From JABDJZ01 sp047619685 (GTDB lineage: Bacteria > Bacteroidota > Rhodothermia > Rhodothermales > UBA10348), in NCBI GenBank assembly GCA_047619685.1, contig JBLHLC010000016.1, positions 1 through 64,000 on the forward strand: a stretch of DNA of 64,000 nt. Reading direction: 5' to 3'. The notes under the pieces were generated by a model, which had not been told where the DNA came from, searched no databases, and saw only the letters and a list, made by a program, of their open reading frames with translations. Position 1 is the first letter of the stretch. Each line of letters opens with the position of its first letter. Of this stretch, positions 16,979-25,489 are shown one piece after another. Made by a program: the position numbers and the translations under genes.

Positions 16979-17285
16979 CTGAACCGTTGTGCGGATGCAA
17001 AGGGCCGGATTTGGTGCGCAGTAAGACGCGGGGGCGCGAAAGAGGGACGGAATAGAACCTGAGGTCTTTCGAGCGATGCGTAGGACGGCGTCTCCCCGGG
17101 CTACGTAGCGCTGGGCAGGACGACGCCGGGGAGCGCGTCACGTGGCGGGGGACGGGGGTACAGGTGGTGACGGGGCAACCTTGTGGTGCGCGGGACGACG
17201 CCCGGGGGCGCTGGGGGAGTGCCGTCTTGTGCTGGAGGAACTTACCGCGCCCATTTCAGGCGCCGTGGCGTCTCGCACGGTTAGA
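16979..17285. other. Intergenic stretch between hairpin copies, with degenerate fragments
   Basis: No gene is supported; the open frames across it are GC-rich and without motifs. A solo arm at about 17208-17240 resembles the left arm of the hairpin element (AGTGCCGTCTTGTGCTGGAG versus GGTGCCTTCTTGGGCTGGAG) and looks like a decayed third copy. A separate 8-bp inverted repeat, CTCCCCGG (17092-17099) and CCGGGGAG (17126-17133), lies in the middle. Confidence 0.6.
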
Positions 17286-17393
17286 GGCCTGGAGGCGTGT
17301 TCTCTTGGGCGTCTTTGGAACAGCCCCGCGAGGCTCTCTCGACTCCGGCGCCCGTCGGCGTTCCTCCAGCCCAAGAGAACATGCCTCCAGGCC
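17286..17393 (-). repeat. Long hairpin repeat element, copy B (inverted relative to A)
   Basis: Arms 17286-17310 and 17369-17393 pair at 24 of 25 positions plus one G-T, with a loop of 58 nt as in copy A. Compared with A the arms differ at four positions, and pairing is preserved at all four by changes on the other arm. It sits just after the stop of adenine deaminase, in the same orientation relative to its upstream gene as copy A to FGE. Confidence 0.9.
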
Positions 17394-17413
17394 CCAAGGC
17401 TCAAGAGGGCGGT

Positions 17414-19060
17414 TCACTCCAGAAACAAAGGCACAAATTCAAACCGCGTCACATCAAAAAGCCCACGATCCCCAAGTTTGAGAGCAGGGATAACCAGCAA
17501 AGCCATGAAGGACAACGTCATGAACGGCGCCTTCAGTCCCGACCCCAGCGTCTTGGCGAAGGCGTCCAACTCCTCGTAGGCCGCGGCCACTTCCTCGCCC
17601 GGGGCTGCGCTCATCAGTCCGGCTACCGGGAGTTCCAGCACGCGGACGTCTGCGGCATCTGATCCGCCGTCTACCGCCGCGATGCCGCCGCCCGCGCGAC
17701 TCACCGCCTGCACCGCGGCCATGATGGCCTCATCGCTGACGCCGACGGCTACGATGTTGTGAGAATCGTGGGCGACGCTCGATGCCAGGGCGCCGCGTTT
17801 CAACCCAAAGCCTTCGATGAACGCAACGGCTGGGGGTGCGGCGATATACCGGTTCACCACCGTCATCTTCAGCAGGTCTCTGGCGGGATCGGCCACGGCC
17901 ATTCCGGCCTGGATGGTGGCATCTCTCTCGACGGATCCGCTCACGATTGCGCCGTCTATGGCCTGAATAACTCTGATGCGCTTGCCTTCCGCACGCACGG
18001 CGAAGTCGCCCACCGAGATCGCGGGGGGGACGAACTGGTTCACGGGCACGGCCGGCTTCGTGTCGAACAACTCCCGGCCGTGCTCGGCGACTTTGACGCC
18101 ACCGATGAACGTCTCCAGGACATCGAACTCCTTCAGGTTCGTCACGCGGATCAGATCCGCGCGGTCGCCGGGGCGCAACTGGCCAAGGTCCAGGTTGTAG
18201 TGATTCACCGGCGTCACACAGGCCGCCTCGAGAACGTCCCACAGGTCCATCCCGGCCGCTATGGCCCGTGCGCACAGGCTATTGATGTGTCCGCGCAGCA
18301 GATCATCCGGATGTTTGTCGTCGGAACAGAACATCACCTTTCCGGGATGGTCGGCCAATATCTCGATCAGGGCGTCGAAGTTTTTTGCGGCACTCCCCTC
18401 TCGAATGGCGATTTTCATCCCGAGGCCCAGTTTCTCGCGAGCCTCGGCAGAAGTCGTGCATTCGTGATCGGTCGAGATGCCAGCGGCCACGTAGGTCTCG
18501 AGGTCCTTTCCGGTCAGTTGCGGACTGTGGCCATCCACCGGTTTCCCTGCGTCATGCGCCGCCTGGATCTTCGCCATGACGTCGGGCAGGCCCATTACCA
18601 CGCCTGGGTAGTTCATCATCTCGGAGAGGTACCCGATTCGCGGATCCGCCAAGAGCGCGGCCACGTCTTCGGGCCCGATGACGGCGCCGGCGCTCTCGAA
18701 AGGCGTCGCGGGGACACAGGAAGGCGCCCCAAAAGCCACGACAAGCGGGACGGTCGCGGCGTCGCGCAGCATGAACTCCACGCCGGCAACCCCCAGCACA
18801 TTGGCAATCTCGTGGGGGTCGCTCACCGTTGCGACCGTGCCGTGTCGGACGGCCAGTCGGGCAAACTGGCTCGGGACAAGCATCGAACTCTCTATATGCA
18901 CATGCGCGTCCACGAAACCAGGCATCAGGTACCCAGGAGCTACGTCCGCCTTCGGCACGACCGAACGGATGCGCCCGTCAGATATGGTGATCTCGCCGCC
19001 ATACATCCGTCTCTCCAGCACATCCACGATGGTACCGGAAATAACCTCTGTCTTGCTCAT
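17414..19060 (-). CDS. ade: Adenine deaminase
   Basis: 548 residues. It converts adenine to hypoxanthine and ammonia in purine salvage, in the cytoplasm. Amidohydrolase metal ligands appear in PGFVDAHVHIESSM near residue 50, then VDGHSPQL, STDHECTT and MFCSDDKHPDDL, the last a signature of the Ade family. The C-terminal half contains VAHDSHNIVAVG. Length matches the family. The start codon overlaps the stop of the upstream WbqC-like gene by 4 bp (ATGA), so the two form a minus-strand operon. Its 3' end abuts hairpin repeat copy B. Confidence 0.95.
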   Translation of the reverse strand: MSKTEVISGTIVDVLERRMYGGEITISDGRIRSVVPKADVAPGYLMPGFVDAHVHIESSMLVPSQFARLAVRHGTVATVSDPHEIANVLGVAGVEFMLRDAATVPLVVAFGAPSCVPATPFESAGAVIGPEDVAALLADPRIGYLSEMMNYPGVVMGLPDVMAKIQAAHDAGKPVDGHSPQLTGKDLETYVAAGISTDHECTTSAEAREKLGLGMKIAIREGSAAKNFDALIEILADHPGKVMFCSDDKHPDDLLRGHINSLCARAIAAGMDLWDVLEAACVTPVNHYNLDLGQLRPGDRADLIRVTNLKEFDVLETFIGGVKVAEHGRELFDTKPAVPVNQFVPPAISVGDFAVRAEGKRIRVIQAIDGAIVSGSVERDATIQAGMAVADPARDLLKMTVVNRYIAAPPAVAFIEGFGLKRGALASSVAHDSHNIVAVGVSDEAIMAAVQAVSRAGGGIAAVDGGSDAADVRVLELPVAGLMSAAPGEEVAAAYEELDAFAKTLGSGLKAPFMTLSFMALLVIPALKLGDRGLFDVTRFEFVPLFLE

Positions 19061-19686
19061 TCTATACCCTTTGTTTGCAGTGTCGAGACACTCGAATTGC
19101 TCAATATCATGTCTCTCGCGCTGGGACCGTGATTGAAAAGAAGGTCCAGAACCGAAAGATCGCCCACAAAACGGGGGAACGCCTGGCGGTAGGTAAAAGG
19201 CGTCATTTCGATGACCCGGTACCCTTCGTCCTCATCCAGCCGAAAGTCGCGCGGCGCGCGGATCGGGGGATCGGCTTTTATCACAATGGAGGCCGTGCAT
19301 CCAAGGAGCCTCGCGATGGTCTGGATCAGGGGCACGGTAATCTCATCCAGCTTGCCAAATCGTGCGCCCAGGTGCGGTACGAGCTCTGGCATGTAGTGCT
19401 CGTAGAAGGGGCTACTCCCATAGTTATACCGGATGGCTTTGGCATGATGGCGCCACCACTCCCCTTCGGGACTGACGAGCGTTTCGGCGATTGGGAGTCC
19501 CAACTGGCCTCGCCGCACCGGAATGGTCAGCCACTGGACGTCTTGCGGGGTGCGGATCCGGGCCCTGTTGTGCCGTGACTGGCGGACGTACTGAGCCCCG
19601 GTCAGGATGGTAATTACGGACGCCCTCAGGGCGGCGGCCCAGAAGCCGGGCTCGGGCAAATAGTCGGGTGCTCTGGCCAATTCCAC
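19057..19686 (-). CDS. WbqC-like family protein
   Basis: About 209 residues if started at the GTG at 19686. The open frame extends further upstream, but that part overlaps the divergent LD-carboxypeptidase gene and has no family character. The pattern PDYLPEPGFW, VRQSRHNRARIRT, WLTIPVRRGQ and a late DLLFNHGPSARDMI fits the WbqC-like family, found near glycan biosynthesis genes in other bacteria. Molecular role is not established. The start is uncertain (ATT at 19695 and GTG at 19686 are both possible). It is coupled by ATGA to ade. Confidence 0.75.
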   Translation of the reverse strand: MELARAPDYLPEPGFWAAALRASVITILTGAQYVRQSRHNRARIRTPQDVQWLTIPVRRGQLGLPIAETLVSPEGEWWRHHAKAIRYNYGSSPFYEHYMPELVPHLGARFGKLDEITVPLIQTIARLLGCTASIVIKADPPIRAPRDFRLDEDEGYRVIEMTPFTYRQAFPRFVGDLSVLDLLFNHGPSARDMILSNSSVSTLQTKGIE

Positions 19687-19743
19687 GTGCAGAATGTACG
19701 TCCTGCCGCCGTGTATCTTGGCCGGATACCAGATGGATTCCCC

Positions 19744-20670
19744 ATGCTCTCGCCACTCTCCAGCCCGCGCGTCGGGCTCATTGCCCCCTCTGGCCCGCCT
19801 CTGGACGCGGACCGGCTGACCGCTGGCCTGCGGTCCCTTGAAGCACGAGGCATCCAGATCGTCCAGGCCCGGACAGACTATGCCCCATCGGGCTACCTGG
19901 CGGGCTCGGACCAGGCGCGCCTGGCGGAGCTGCATGGCCTCATGGCCAGGGACGACTTGGACATTGTCCTTTGTGTCCGCGGCGGATATGGCACTCTACG
20001 GCTGCTGGACGGCATCGACTACGCGGCGGCTGCCACGCACCCGCGGATTCTCGTAGGGTATTCCGACATAACCGCGCTGCAGTGGGCGCTACACGCCCGT
20101 TCAGGCTGGACTGGACTGTCGGCGGCCATGGTTGGCGTGGAATGGCCGGAGCCCTGTGACAGTTGGGAGCCGCAATTCTGGCAACTCCTGAATGGTGAAG
20201 CGGGTGTATCTCTTGGCCCGGCCGATGGCTCGGTGCCAAAAACCATGGTGGCTGGCTCCGCTCACGGGAAACTGATGGGAGGCAACCTGGCGATGATCAC
20301 TCGGCTCCTGGGCACCAAATACATGCCCGATCTCACTGGCGCTATCCTTTTCCTGGAAGACGTCGGGGAGCAGCCCTATCGCATAGACGGGATGCTGGCG
20401 CACCTCAGGCTCGCTGGCGTGCTCGACCAGCTTGGTGGCGTCATCCTTGGCGCTTTCACGGACTCCGATCCGACGCCCGGACGGCCTTCCTTCTCCGTTG
20501 ACGAAGTGCTCTCCCAGTATTTCGCTGAGGCTCCTTACCCCGTCGTCACGGGTTGGAACTACGGCCATTTTCCGGTGAAAGTGAATATGCCCATCGGCAT
20601 TCAGGCCCGGCTTTCCGCCAATTCCGAGTCGGTCACGCTCCAGACCACCGAGTCCCTGCTCCCGCGATAG
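19744..20670 (+). CDS. LD-carboxypeptidase (peptidase family S66)
   Basis: 308 residues, start placed at the ATG at 19744. Family landmarks: VGLIAPSGP at the N-terminus, VRGGYG, the nucleophile in VGYSDITAL, the glutamate in FLEDVGEQPYRIDGM and the His in NYGHFPVKVNMPIG. It cleaves the L,D bond of murein tetrapeptides during cell-wall recycling in the cytoplasm. It is divergent from the WbqC-like gene, with starts less than 60 bp apart. PurN follows 126 bp later. Confidence 0.92.
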   Translation: MLSPLSSPRVGLIAPSGPPLDADRLTAGLRSLEARGIQIVQARTDYAPSGYLAGSDQARLAELHGLMARDDLDIVLCVRGGYGTLRLLDGIDYAAAATHPRILVGYSDITALQWALHARSGWTGLSAAMVGVEWPEPCDSWEPQFWQLLNGEAGVSLGPADGSVPKTMVAGSAHGKLMGGNLAMITRLLGTKYMPDLTGAILFLEDVGEQPYRIDGMLAHLRLAGVLDQLGGVILGAFTDSDPTPGRPSFSVDEVLSQYFAEAPYPVVTGWNYGHFPVKVNMPIGIQARLSANSESVTLQTTESLLPR

Positions 20671-20796
20671 CGTGGTTGCCCGGGTGCCTATTCACCCGGA
20701 TTTGACCACCGCTTCTACGGACGCCGGGAATTGGGCTGGCGGCCTGCCGTAAACTTTGATTCTTCGCCCCTCAGGACCCCGGTCACCCCACCCTCC

Positions 20797-21432
20797 ATGC
20801 GCCTCGCCGTTTTTGCATCCGGTGGTGGATCCAATTTCCAGGCCATCATCGATGCCGTTGGCTCTGGCCGACTGGACTTGGAGATCTGTCTGTGCGTCTC
20901 CAACAAGGAAGACGCAGGAGCCATTGAGCGGGCCCGAAAGAGCGGGATCCCGTGCCTGGTGGAAGACCCGCAATCCTATTCGGACCAATCCGAGTACGAA
21001 TCCTGCCTGACCGACGCCCTGGCGTCTCACGGCATCGACTTCATTGCACTCGCGGGCTACCTCCGCAAAATTCCGTCCTCCGTGGTCAACGCGTTTCGGC
21101 ATCGCATGGTGAATATCCACCCGGCCCTGCTTCCAGCTCACGGTGGCGCAGGTATGTATGGCCAACGCGTGCATAAGGCCGTGCTCGCTGCCGGTGAGGG
21201 GTTTTCCGGGGCGACGGTTCACTTTGTGGACGAGGAATATGACACGGGGGCAATCATCCTGCAGGACACTGTCCCCGTACTCCCGACTGATACCCCTCAG
21301 GCGCTCGCAGAGCGGGTTCTCGACGTCGAGCACCGATTGTATCCGGCTGCCCTGTCCCTACTGTCCCACAGCCGGGTAGTAGTTCAGGATCACCGGGTCC
21401 GCATTTTGGAAAACACGCCAATCACTCAATGA
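20797..21432 (+). CDS. purN: Phosphoribosylglycinamide formyltransferase
   Basis: 211 residues from the ATG at 20797; the longer open frame upstream has no family residues. N-terminal ribosyl-phosphate loop VFASGGGSNFQAI, catalytic Asn-His in VNIHPALLPAHGG, and Asp in HFVDEEYDTGAIILQ, all as in PurN. It transfers a formyl group from 10-formyl-THF to GAR, step three of IMP synthesis. The overlap with purH (start at 21429) couples two purine steps. Confidence 0.95.
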   Translation: MRLAVFASGGGSNFQAIIDAVGSGRLDLEICLCVSNKEDAGAIERARKSGIPCLVEDPQSYSDQSEYESCLTDALASHGIDFIALAGYLRKIPSSVVNAFRHRMVNIHPALLPAHGGAGMYGQRVHKAVLAAGEGFSGATVHFVDEEYDTGAIILQDTVPVLPTDTPQALAERVLDVEHRLYPAALSLLSHSRVVVQDHRVRILENTPITQ

Positions 21433-23009
21433 TCCAGACCAAGGACCTCCCACCCCCTGACGACCGCTACACCATCAGGCGCGCGCTCCTCTCCGTCTTC
21501 GACAAAGACGGACTTGTCGAGTTTGGACAAACCCTGAGCCGCCATGGCGTGGAACTGCTCTCGACCGGCGGAACGGCCAAGGCCCTCCGCTCGGCGGGAC
21601 TGACTGTGACCGACGTGTCAGACATCACTGGTTTTCCTGAAATCCTGAACGGTCGGGTGAAAACTCTTCATCCGCTGATTCACGGCGGGCTCCTGTCCAG
21701 AAGAAACGATCCCGAGGACCAGGCCGCGCTCGTGGAGCACGGTATTCCTCCCATCGACCTGGTCGTGGTGAATCTCTATCCGTTCGGCAAGGCGACGGCC
21801 GACCCGGGCACTTCCGACGCAGTGGCGATAGAGAACATCGATATCGGTGGGCCCACCATGATTCGGGCGGCGGCAAAGAACTTCTTCTTCAGTTCGGTCC
21901 TGACTGATCCCGCGGATTACGCCTCCGTTTCCGCGGAGATGGACGCCCACGGCGGCACGCTCTGTCTTGCCACTCGGCGACGCCTGGCCCACACCGCATT
22001 CTCCCAGACGGCCACGTACGACGCCGCAATCGACGCCTATTTTGCCCGCTCAGGAGACGCTCCCGCCATGTTCAGGGCCTCCGAGCCGCTTTCCTTCGAG
22101 CTGAGGTATGGCGAGAACCCGCATCAGAAAGCGGCCCTCCACGGAGACCAGGCGCCGTTTTTCACCAAACTGCACGGCAAAGACCTCTCGTTCAACAACA
22201 TCATAGACCTGAGCGCGGCGCTTCGCCTGATCCGCGAGTTTGTTGACGCGCCTCCAACCTGCGCGATTCTCAAGCACACCAATCCCTGTGGGGTCGGCAC
22301 GGCGGCTGCACTGCCCGAGGCGTACGCGCGTGCCTTCGCCACGGACCGGCAGTCCCCGTTTGGCGGCATTGTGGTCGTGAACAGGGCGCTTGACCTGGAA
22401 ACGGCTGCGGCCATCGACAAGGTGTTCACGGAGATTGTCATTGCGCCCGCATTTGGTGACGGGGTACTGGATTTTCTGATGGCCAAAAAGAACCGGCGGG
22501 TCATCCAGTTCGATCCTCTGGCCCAAGAGAGCGCTCGGGACACCAGAAGCGTCGTGGGCGGGTTCCTGCTGCAGGATGTTGACCCGACGCTTCCGTCCTC
22601 CGAGGAACTGCGGGCCCGCCTTCGGGTCGTGACGAAGAGGCAGCCCACGGACCGCGAATGGGCTGATCTGGATTTTGCGTGGCGCGTAGCCAAACACGTC
22701 AAGAGCAACGCGATTGTGTACGCCAAAGAGGGAGCGACCATCGGCGTCGGGGCCGGACAAATGTCGCGAATTGACTCTTCGGAAATAGCCGTGAGCAAAG
22801 GTGCCAAGTCCGGGCTGGATTTTGCCGGCTCGGTCGTAGCTTCCGATGCGTTCTTTCCGTTCGCAGACGGTCTCGTGGAGGCCGCCAAAGCGGGGGCCCG
22901 AGCCGCGATTCAGCCCGGAGGATCGGTTCGCGATGAAGAGGTCATCGCCGCCGCCGACGAGCACGGGATCGCAATGGTATTCACGGGCCAGCGACATTTT
23001 CGACACTGA
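21429..23009 (+). CDS. purH: Bifunctional AICAR transformylase/IMP cyclohydrolase
   Basis: 526 residues. The N-terminal MGS-like IMP cyclohydrolase domain (RRALLSVFDKDGLVEFGQ, LLSTGGTAKALR, VKTLHPLIHGGLL) is followed by the AICAR transformylase domain with LRYGENPHQKAAL, LKHTNPCGVGTA and SDAFFPFADG. It catalyses the last two steps of IMP synthesis using 10-formyl-THF, which FolD, encoded elsewhere in this window, can make. 4-bp overlap with purN; mreC follows after 13 bp. Confidence 0.97.
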   Translation: MIQTKDLPPPDDRYTIRRALLSVFDKDGLVEFGQTLSRHGVELLSTGGTAKALRSAGLTVTDVSDITGFPEILNGRVKTLHPLIHGGLLSRRNDPEDQAALVEHGIPPIDLVVVNLYPFGKATADPGTSDAVAIENIDIGGPTMIRAAAKNFFFSSVLTDPADYASVSAEMDAHGGTLCLATRRRLAHTAFSQTATYDAAIDAYFARSGDAPAMFRASEPLSFELRYGENPHQKAALHGDQAPFFTKLHGKDLSFNNIIDLSAALRLIREFVDAPPTCAILKHTNPCGVGTAAALPEAYARAFATDRQSPFGGIVVVNRALDLETAAAIDKVFTEIVIAPAFGDGVLDFLMAKKNRRVIQFDPLAQESARDTRSVVGGFLLQDVDPTLPSSEELRARLRVVTKRQPTDREWADLDFAWRVAKHVKSNAIVYAKEGATIGVGAGQMSRIDSSEIAVSKGAKSGLDFAGSVVASDAFFPFADGLVEAAKAGARAAIQPGGSVRDEEVIAAADEHGIAMVFTGQRHFRH

Positions 23010-23022
23010 TTAGACAAAATCC

Positions 23023-23844
23023 ATGATCCGGCTCTGGGAGCGATTTGCCGACTGGATTCTCCTCGTCGGGTTGGTCTTGGTGTCCCTTGTGGTCATGATC
23101 AGCGTTAATCAGCCCATGATTAGAGGGCTGAGGGCGCGGGCTTTGGATACGTCGGCAGTGGTCGAAGAGCGGCTGGCGGCGGCGGGGCGATATCTCAACG
23201 CCTTGCGAGAGAACGATCGGCTGCGGGAAGAGAACATCCGCCTTTCCAGCCAGCTGGCACTCTCGCGCGAGGCCGATCTGGAAAATGATCGGCTACGAAG
23301 GTTGCTTGCTCTCCCCGACTCGATGACCGGGGGACGCGTGGCTGCGGGCGTGGTGAGCAAGGACATCACCCGCCAACGCAATACACTCACCATCAGCGTC
23401 GGCAAAATCCACGGCGTCCAAGTCGGCATGGCAGTGGTGGACCCCAGCGGAGTGGTCGGCGTGGTGGACCTTACTGGCCAGCGATTCTCCCTGGTCAAGT
23501 CCTTCCTGAACCCCGGGTTCAAGACTCCGGTCAAGATCCAGCCGCACCTGTCCGATGGCCTGCTCGAGAGAAGCATCTCCCGACCAGACCTCCTGGAGGT
23601 GCTCTACGTGCCGACTACGGATCCCGTGGCAGAGGGTCAACTAGTGGTGACCAGCGGGTTCTCGAGCATCTTCCGACCGGGTCTCCCGATTGGAACGATC
23701 GAAAGCGCAACGGCCTCTGAAGGCGACCTTTTTTGGCGAATCATGGTCAGACCGGCGGCCAGCATCTCCAGTCTTCAGCACGTTTTCGTTCTTCTGGATC
23801 ACCCGGATCCGGACCGCATCATCCTGGACTCGCCGGACTCATGA
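23023..23844 (+). CDS. mreC: Rod shape-determining protein MreC
   Basis: 273 residues: one membrane helix near the N-terminus (DWILLVGLVLVSLVVMISV), a coiled coil at about 45-95 rich in LRENDRLREENIRL repeats, then the paired beta-barrel region with GVVSKDITRQRNTLTISVG and VDPSGVVGVVD. MreC links the cytoskeleton MreB to periplasmic murein synthesis. Neither mreB nor mreD is adjacent. It lies between purH and dacB, and its stop overlaps the dacB start by 4 bp. Confidence 0.93.
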   Translation: MIRLWERFADWILLVGLVLVSLVVMISVNQPMIRGLRARALDTSAVVEERLAAAGRYLNALRENDRLREENIRLSSQLALSREADLENDRLRRLLALPDSMTGGRVAAGVVSKDITRQRNTLTISVGKIHGVQVGMAVVDPSGVVGVVDLTGQRFSLVKSFLNPGFKTPVKIQPHLSDGLLERSISRPDLLEVLYVPTTDPVAEGQLVVTSGFSSIFRPGLPIGTIESATASEGDLFWRIMVRPAASISSLQHVFVLLDHPDPDRIILDSPDS

Positions 23845-25355
23845 TCAAGCCGCTTCTTCGTGGGGCTCTCCTGCTCCTGCTCCTGTTTCTCGCCCCGACG
23901 CTGAGTGTCTCTGGACAAACCGCACCCAGGAACGAACGCCAACTCAGACGTGCACTGGACAAGCTGACTTCGGACGAGGACCTCTCCAACGCATTCATCG
24001 GAGTGTCGGTGATCAATGTGCGCACGGGCAAGGAGCTCTTCGGGAAGAACGCGGACAAGACGATGATGCCCGCGTCCAACACAAAACTATACACGACGGC
24101 GGCCGCCCTTGACCAGTTGGGACCCGGGTTTACCTGGTCCACGTCGGTTTTCGCCGATCCAGACCGCGTGAAGGGAGGCGTTCTTGAGGGAAATCTGATT
24201 ATTCGTGGAAGCGGTGATCCGGTCATCGGCGGCAGGTTTAATGAAGGAGACATAACCCAGCTATTTCGGGAGTGGGCCGACTCGTTGCGGGCCGCGGGGA
24301 TCACGACAATTGCCGGCGATCTTGTGGGTGATGACGACTACTTCGACGATCTCCAACTGGGGTATGGCTGGAGCTGGGACGACGAGCCCTTTTGGTATTC
24401 CGCCGAGATCGGCGCGCTTTCCCTCAACGACAACTCGGTGGATTTCAGCATCGTGCCGACCCTGCCGGGCGGATCGGCTCAGGTCAGTTGGGAGCCGCTC
24501 CAGACTTCGTATGTCCAGATTCGGAACAGCACGGTCAGCGTCGACTCGACCGAATCGCTGGATGAGGGCTACGCCCGCATTCGGGACGGGAATGTCATGA
24601 CACTGACTTCCCGAGTGCCGGTCGGGTACACAGAGCGCGAGTCCATCGCCATCCATAACCCCACTAAATTCTTCCTCCACGTGATGCGGGAGACCCTGGT
24701 TTCCAGCGGGATCGCGGTTCTGGGGGAAATAGTGGACGTAGATGACCTCTCCATCAAGCCAGATTACAGCCGGACTCGTCGCCTGGCGTCCCACACGTCT
24801 CCAGACCTTGCTGCTGTGGTGGAGATCATCAACAAACGCAGCCACAACCTGTACGCCGAACAGGTTCTGAAGACACTTGGCCGCGAACTGCCGGACCCTG
24901 ACTCGGAAGCGGATCCGGGATCAGCCGCCATGGGCTGGGCTGCCGGCATTCGGACGCTGGCCGCCGCCGGCGTAGACACCTCGCGTATTCAGCTGGTGGA
25001 CGGATCCGGACTCTCGCGGATGAACTACCTCAGCCCGAGTATGTCAACGTCGCTGCTCCAATTCATGTGGACCCATCCCGACTCGACGGTCCGCCGCGTG
25101 TTTCAGCAATCGCTTCCCATTGCGGGCGTGGATGGTGGGCTTCAGAACCGCATGCAAGGCTCTCCGGCAGAAGGCAACGCGCGCGCCAAGACGGGCTCAT
25201 TCACGGGCGCTTCGGCCCTGAGCGGCTACGTGACCTCGGCCGGCGGCACCGATATGGCATTCAGCCTCATGATGAACATGTTTACCGGCTCATCGCGGGC
25301 GGCGCGGGGTCTTCAGGACGCAATCGTCGAAACGCTGTCCAGGTACCGCCGTTAG
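23841..25355 (+). CDS. dacB: D-alanyl-D-alanine carboxypeptidase/endopeptidase (PBP4 type)
   Basis: 504 residues from the ATG at 23841, which overlaps the mreC stop as ATGA and gives a signal peptide (LLRGALLLLLLFLAPTLSVSG). The S13 motifs are in order: SNTK (SxxK) in MMPASNTKLYTTAAAL, SHN (SxN) in NKRSHNLYAEQ, and KTG in RAKTGSFTGASAL, with a long insert domain between the first two. It trims or cleaves cross-links of murein in the periplasm, and coupling to mreC fits a wall-shape role. A hairpin at 25377-25405 follows. Confidence 0.95.
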   Translation: MIKPLLRGALLLLLLFLAPTLSVSGQTAPRNERQLRRALDKLTSDEDLSNAFIGVSVINVRTGKELFGKNADKTMMPASNTKLYTTAAALDQLGPGFTWSTSVFADPDRVKGGVLEGNLIIRGSGDPVIGGRFNEGDITQLFREWADSLRAAGITTIAGDLVGDDDYFDDLQLGYGWSWDDEPFWYSAEIGALSLNDNSVDFSIVPTLPGGSAQVSWEPLQTSYVQIRNSTVSVDSTESLDEGYARIRDGNVMTLTSRVPVGYTERESIAIHNPTKFFLHVMRETLVSSGIAVLGEIVDVDDLSIKPDYSRTRRLASHTSPDLAAVVEIINKRSHNLYAEQVLKTLGRELPDPDSEADPGSAAMGWAAGIRTLAAAGVDTSRIQLVDGSGLSRMNYLSPSMSTSLLQFMWTHPDSTVRRVFQQSLPIAGVDGGLQNRMQGSPAEGNARAKTGSFTGASALSGYVTSAGGTDMAFSLMMNMFTGSSRAARGLQDAIVETLSRYRR

Positions 25356-25376
25356 TAGTTGTAACGTTCTATTCCG

Positions 25377-25405
25377 CCGAAGTGCCAAAAGCGTATGCAC
25401 TTCGG
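25377..25405 (+). terminator. Hairpin after dacB, likely weak terminator
   Basis: Perfect 9-bp stem, CCGAAGTGC (25377-25385) and GCACTTCGG (25397-25405), with an 11-nt loop, 21 bases past the dacB stop. There is no clear T run after it, so termination would be weak or Rho-aided. It ends 4 bases before the predicted -35 element. Confidence 0.55.
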
Positions 25406-25409
25406 ATCC

Positions 25410-25448
25410 TTGGTTTACGTGGTAAACGCTATTATAATAGCGTTTACC
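25410..25448 (+). promoter_or_regulatory. Predicted hslV promoter overlapped by a 28-bp perfect palindrome
   Basis: TTGGTT (25410-25415), a 17-bp spacer and TATAAT (25433-25438) form a classic sigma70-like promoter. Positions 25421-25448 are a perfect palindrome with half-site GGTAAACGCTATTA, centred on the -10 box, so a bound dimer would occlude it. A shorter inverted repeat (CACTGC and GCAGTG) follows in the leader. Caution: Bacteroidota promoters often differ from the sigma70 consensus, and the palindrome may act as a hairpin instead. Confidence 0.6.
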
Positions 25449-25489
25449 CACTGCGATGTTGTGGCAGTGTTTGACCCCTGAACAATTCA

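Noticed and set aside
17759..19132. Plus-strand open frame of 457 codons inside adenine deaminase
   Set aside because: Antisense to Ade, which has all its metal-site motifs; this frame shows His/Gly-rich shadow sequence only.
19690..19935. Longer N-terminus for the WbqC-like protein
   Set aside because: The additional residues overlap the LD-carboxypeptidase coding region on the other strand and look like its shadow.
25421..25448. CIRCE-type heat-shock operator
   Set aside because: The half-site GGTAAACGCTATTA does not match TTAGCACTC, and there is no 9-bp spacer. Kept as an unnamed palindrome.
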